Source of the DNA: Liolophura sinensis
Taxonomy: Eukaryota; Mollusca; Polyplacophora; Chitonida; Chitonidae
Assembly: GCF_032854445.1 (NCBI RefSeq)
Contig: NW_027018104.1
Location: forward strand, 1-64,000
Reading direction: 5' to 3'
DNA length: 64,000 nt
Shown here: positions 62,416 to 64,000 of the stretch, piece after piece
Numbering within the stretch: the first letter of the stretch is position 1
Layout: each line of letters begins with the position of its first letter
Translations under genes and position numbers: made by a program
Notes under the pieces: generated by a model
Told to the model about the DNA's origin: nothing
The model's database searches: none
The model's input: only the letters and a program-made list of their open reading frames with translations

Positions 62416-64000
62416 GACGTCGTCTGGGCTACCGAAGGGCACATAACTTATAATGAAAAGTTGAATATAGTAATGACCAGTCGCGATTGTACATAGTTAA
62501 TGTAGCCGATTTCAATTCGCAAAAAGACCAGGCAAAAATCCAAAAGTAGAAAAACTGTTCCAATGCTGCTGGTAAGAGGCTAATCCGACGTATTTTGTGA
62601 CGAGAAATCGAATGGTGCAAACCGCGTTGCTCTCTGACCAATACTTTTGGCTGTAGCCACAAATGAATAATCAATGATGTCAAGATCACGTGCCCAGCAA
62701 CGGCTCTTACTCCATGGAAACCAAGGAAATTTGCAATTTTTCAACAGCTGGAGATGCCTGGCCCAATTGCGCATCCTTTGGCACCTTATTGATGTGGGTC
62801 AGTGTTCAATTGTACTTTTTACAGCGGATTGTATCAAGTACCTTGTGTTTTTTTTATATACAAATGGTGTGGTTTTTCTACATGTAGATAAAGACATTGA
62901 GTTTGTCTTCGACTTAGAAGTAAGACATTTGTTGGGTGAGTTAAATGGGCTTGGCCCAAAGATTTGACGTCGTCTGGGCTACCGAAGGGCACATAACTTA
63001 TAATGAAAAGTTGAATATAGTAATGACCAGTCGCGATTGTACATAGTTAATGTAGCCGATTTCAATTCGCAAAAAGACCAGGCAAAAATCCAAAAGTAGA
63101 AAAATTGTTCCAATGCTGCTGGTAAGAGGCTAATCCGACGTATTTTGTGACGAGAAATCGAATGGTGCAAACCGCGTTGCTCTCCGACCAATACTTTTGG
63201 CTGTAGCCACAAATGAATAATCAATGATGTCAAGATCACGTGCCCAGCAACGGCTCTTACTCCATGGAAACCAAGGAAATTTGCAATTTTTCAACAGCTG
63301 GAGATGCCTGGCCCAATTGCGCATCCTTTGGCACCTTATTGATGTGGGTCAGTGTTCAATTGTACTTTTTACAGCGGATTGTATCAAGTACCTTGTGTTT
63401 TTTTTATATACAAATGGTGTGGTTTTTCTACATGTAGATAAAGACATTGAGTTTGTCTTCGACTTAGAAGTAAGACATTTGCTGGGTGAGTTAAATGGGC
63501 TTGGCCCAAAGATTTCACGTCGTCTGGGCTACCGAAGGGCACATAACTTATAATGAAAAGTTGAATATAGTAATGACCAGTCGCGATTGTACATAGTTAA
63601 TGTAGCCGATTTCAATTCGCAAAAAGACCAGGCAAAAATCCAAAAGTGGAAAAACTGTTCCAATGCTGCTGGTAAGAGGCTAATCCGACGTATTTTGTGA
63701 CGAGAAATCGAATGGTGCAAACCGCGTTGCTCTCCGACCAATACTTTTGGCTGTAGCCACAAATGAATAATCAATGATGTCAAGATCACGTGCCCAGCAA
63801 CGGCTCTTACTCCATGGAAACCAAGGAAATTTGCAATTTTTCAACAGCTGGAGATGCCTGGCCCAATTGCGCATCCTTTGGCACCTTATTGATGTGGGTC
63901 AGTGTTCAATTGTACTTTTTACAGCGGATTGTATCAAGTACCTTGTGTTTTTTTTATATACAAATGGTGTGGTTTTTCTACATGTAGATAAAGACATTGA

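Larger units (their letters stand above)
60934..63089. repeat. Third copy of the right-end block, 2.75 kb downstream
   Basis: Matches about 58185-60340 at offset 2749 bp (5 units less 1 bp) with several private substitutions (GGGTTACC, AATGAAGAG, GCAAGTTTTC, GAATAGAGT, GAGATTGTC). It then joins a GAAAAATTG unit at about 63100. Confidence 0.8.
1..64000. repeat. Head-to-tail satellite DNA array, unit about 550 bp, 117 monomer loci
   Basis: The same roughly 550-bp sequence repeats in one orientation from the first to the last base, with no inversion, insertion or unique spacer. Successive occurrences of the ATGATGTCAAG anchor lie 549-552 bp apart (for example 448, 999, 1549, 2099, 2648, 3198). 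The exceptions are three intervals of 943 bp that contain a truncated unit. Units differ from one another by scattered substitutions and by T-tract length. No rRNA, tRNA, transposase, reverse transcriptase or long open frame is present. This is the architecture of eukaryotic satellite DNA. The chromosomal location and species are not determinable from the sequence. Confidence 0.98.

Noticed and set aside
52228-63553. Two longer 109-codon frames (ending at 52557 and 63553)
   Set aside because: They arise from two unrelated point changes in the same stop codon (TGA to CGA at 52519 and TGA to TCA at 63516). The extension simply reads into the next monomer.
448-63987. Recurrent open frames of 60-115 codons in every monomer, on both strands, as possible small genes
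   Set aside because: Several frames overlap on both strands of the same bases. They are cut or shifted by T7/T8/T9 differences and by GCTGAAG and CAGTAACGG stops. Many of the differences among units change the amino acid, and none resembles a known protein. Repetition of the DNA explains their recurrence.
1-64000. CRISPR array
   Set aside because: The period is 550 bp with no short repeats separated by unique spacers; the whole unit repeats.
1-64000. Tandem rRNA or 5S gene array
   Set aside because: A 550-bp period would fit 5S arrays, but I find no 5S internal control region or other rRNA-like stretch, and the monomers vary evenly with no strongly conserved 120-bp core.
1-64000. CENP-B box
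   Set aside because: The nearest match, CTTCGACTTAGA in the right part of the unit, has the TTCG and the spaced A but not the following CGGG. No CCCG or CGGG occurs in the consensus.
1-64000. Transposon or LTR origin visible within the unit
   Set aside because: I saw no terminal inverted repeats, target-site duplications, primer-binding site or coding remnant, and the boundaries of the unit are arbitrary in a seamless tandem array.

Overview
The window is a single uninterrupted head-to-tail tandem satellite array. I find no protein-coding gene, RNA gene, transposon or unique sequence in it, and the array runs off both ends, so its true length exceeds 64 kb. The unit is about 550 bp (usually 550; 549 or 551 when a T-tract has 7 or 9 T instead of 8). 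Counting a conserved anchor (the ATGATGTCAAG step just before CACGTG) gives 117 monomer loci, three of which have lost the anchor by deletion. A hand count of one consensus-like unit gives about 41% GC and about 18 CpG, roughly 0.8 of expectation, so CpG is not strongly depleted. Sixty-four kb of non-coding, homogenised, layered repeats points to a eukaryotic nuclear genome (centromeric, pericentromeric, subtelomeric or sex/B-chromosome heterochromatin). I cannot name the taxon or the satellite family from sequence alone.

The array is not uniform. The left part (about 1-31 kb) mixes a common monomer with two diverged subfamilies. Type A carries CACGTGAAC, CTTAATCC, CCATAG, CTTTCGGAACC and GGACTGTGTCATG. 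Type B carries GCTAATGTACCC, AATAAGC, CCATAG, CTTTTGGCACC and a T7 tract. The right part (about 31-64 kb) is made almost only of the common type, with minor tags such as GATATC, CTCTGCGACC, CTCTCTGACC, CAATAATTT and CTGTATCC. Multi-monomer blocks recur at spacings close to whole numbers of monomers: about 3.85 kb (7 units) and 8.25 kb (15) at the left, 7.70 kb (14) in the middle, 4.40 kb (8) at 31-39 kb, 4.24 and 3.14 kb around a 394-bp truncated monomer at 38-47 kb, and 3.30, 4.40 and 2.75 kb (6, 8, 5) at 52-63 kb. This is an irregular, nested higher-order-repeat landscape of the kind produced by repeated unequal exchange and gene conversion.

The most informative items are three copies of one doubly deleted monomer together with its undeleted counterpart elsewhere in the array; patchwork A/common hybrids; a three-copy block in which one monomer was lost by two different events; and a one-base deletion shared by two adjacent monomers but absent from the sister block. 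Short open frames of 60-110 codons recur in every unit on both strands. They are by-products of the repeat: they overlap each other, are broken by T-tract length, and resemble no protein I recognise. I see no new molecular system here; the interest lies in the evolutionary structure of the satellite.

Monomer coordinates below are phased to start at the conserved GACGTC.
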